Part shown: piece after piece, positions 63,841 to 64,000 of the stretch
How the letters are laid out: each line of letters begins with the position of its first letter
Numbering within the stretch: position 1 is the stretch's first letter
Assembly (NCBI GenBank): GCA_040226215.1
Contig: JAVKFF010000052.1
Span: 1-64,000 of the forward strand
DNA length: 64,000 nt
DNA from: JAVKFF01 sp040226215
GTDB lineage: Bacteria; Pseudomonadota; Alphaproteobacteria; DSM-16000; Inquilinaceae
Direction: 5' to 3'
Program-made: the position numbers and the translations under genes
Notes under the pieces: model-generated
The model's input: only the letters and a program-made list of their open reading frames with translations
Database searches by the model: none
What the model was told of the DNA's origin: nothing

Positions 63841-64000
63841 CCACCAGGCGCCCGATACGCTGGCGGCCGCGGTCAAGGCGCTCGCCGAGGACGAGGACGC
63901 GCAGGCGCTGGCCGGCGGCATGAGCCTCGTGCCTGTCCTGCGGCACCGGCTCGCCGCGCCGAGCGTACTGGTCGACCTGTCGCGGATCCCCGACCTCTCC
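63827..64000 (+). CDS. molybdenum hydroxylase medium (FAD-binding) subunit, N-terminal part
   Basis: 58 residues are visible; the gene runs off the window (family length about 260-290). ATG 63827 with GAGGGGAG upstream. The text MHPFDHQAPDTLAAAVKALA followed by ALAGGMSLVPVLRHRLAAPS is the FAD-binding motif of CoxM-type subunits (AGG-x-S-L-x-P). Completes the three-subunit enzyme and passes electrons to the acceptor. Confidence 0.93.

Overview
The window is a stretch of very GC-rich, densely coding bacterial chromosome. The cues are ATGA/GTGA gene overlaps, frequent GTG and TTG starts, heavy third-position GC, and catabolic ABC operons of the kind typical of soil or marine Alphaproteobacteria (a Rhodospirillales- or Hyphomicrobiales-like organism is my inference). 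I found no tRNA, rRNA, CRISPR array, insertion sequence or phage gene. It reads as a nutrient-uptake island, not as a mobile element.

The layout is a chain of modules, most with a regulator that is usually divergent from its operon. (A) 1-3989, minus: peptide-type (Dpp/Opp) importer, cut by the window edge. Facing it at 4335-6071 are two small cupins and a NemR-like TetR regulator, with a near-perfect NemR-type operator in front. (B) 6234-11181, minus: FCD-GntR regulator plus Ldh2-type dehydrogenase, RidA-like protein, FAH-family enzyme, bicupin and ACMSD-like amidohydrolase. These resemble parts of an aminophenol/3-hydroxyanthranilate-type ring-cleavage route, and they diverge from a taurine/aromatic-sulfonate-type ABC importer at 11428-14787. 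(C) 14914-22580, minus: Dpp-type importer flanked by two M20 hydrolases, one of which lacks canonical metal ligands; a GntR/UTRA regulator is divergent. (D) 23534-31475: AraC regulator, then PhyH dioxygenase, ribose-type importer, ribokinase-family kinase, RbsD-like mutarotase and a PanB-like barrel lacking PanB metal ligands. (E) 31540-38595, minus: RidA, a fused Dpp ATPase interrupted by an amber codon, isochorismatase-like hydrolase, Dpp importer and polysaccharide-deacetylase-like hydrolase, with a divergent LysR. (F) 39686-47776, minus: variant M19 dipeptidase, complete Dpp importer and serine beta-lactamase-like hydrolase, with a divergent LysR. (G) 48890-58722: MalT-type LuxR regulator, amidase and complete Dpp importer. 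The right end (58861-64000) holds an AbrB-type membrane protein, a class II aldolase-family protein and a divergent large/small/medium molybdenum hydroxylase operon, cut by the edge.

Seven ABC importers (five Dpp-type) occur in 64 kb. Six modules have regulators that are divergent from, or head, the transporter or catabolic operon; the TetR gene of module A instead ends the cupin operon facing its importer. Almost every Dpp set is co-transcribed with its own amide- or peptide-bond hydrolase, so the common logic is import followed by hydrolysis. A recurring architectural feature is a strong GC-rich stem-loop directly after the solute-binding-protein gene in five of the seven transporters. The most striking single lesions or variants are the amber codon inside the LSGGQ motif of the module E ATPase and the metal-site losses in one M20, the M19 and the PanB-like proteins. 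I did not find a clearly unprecedented system.
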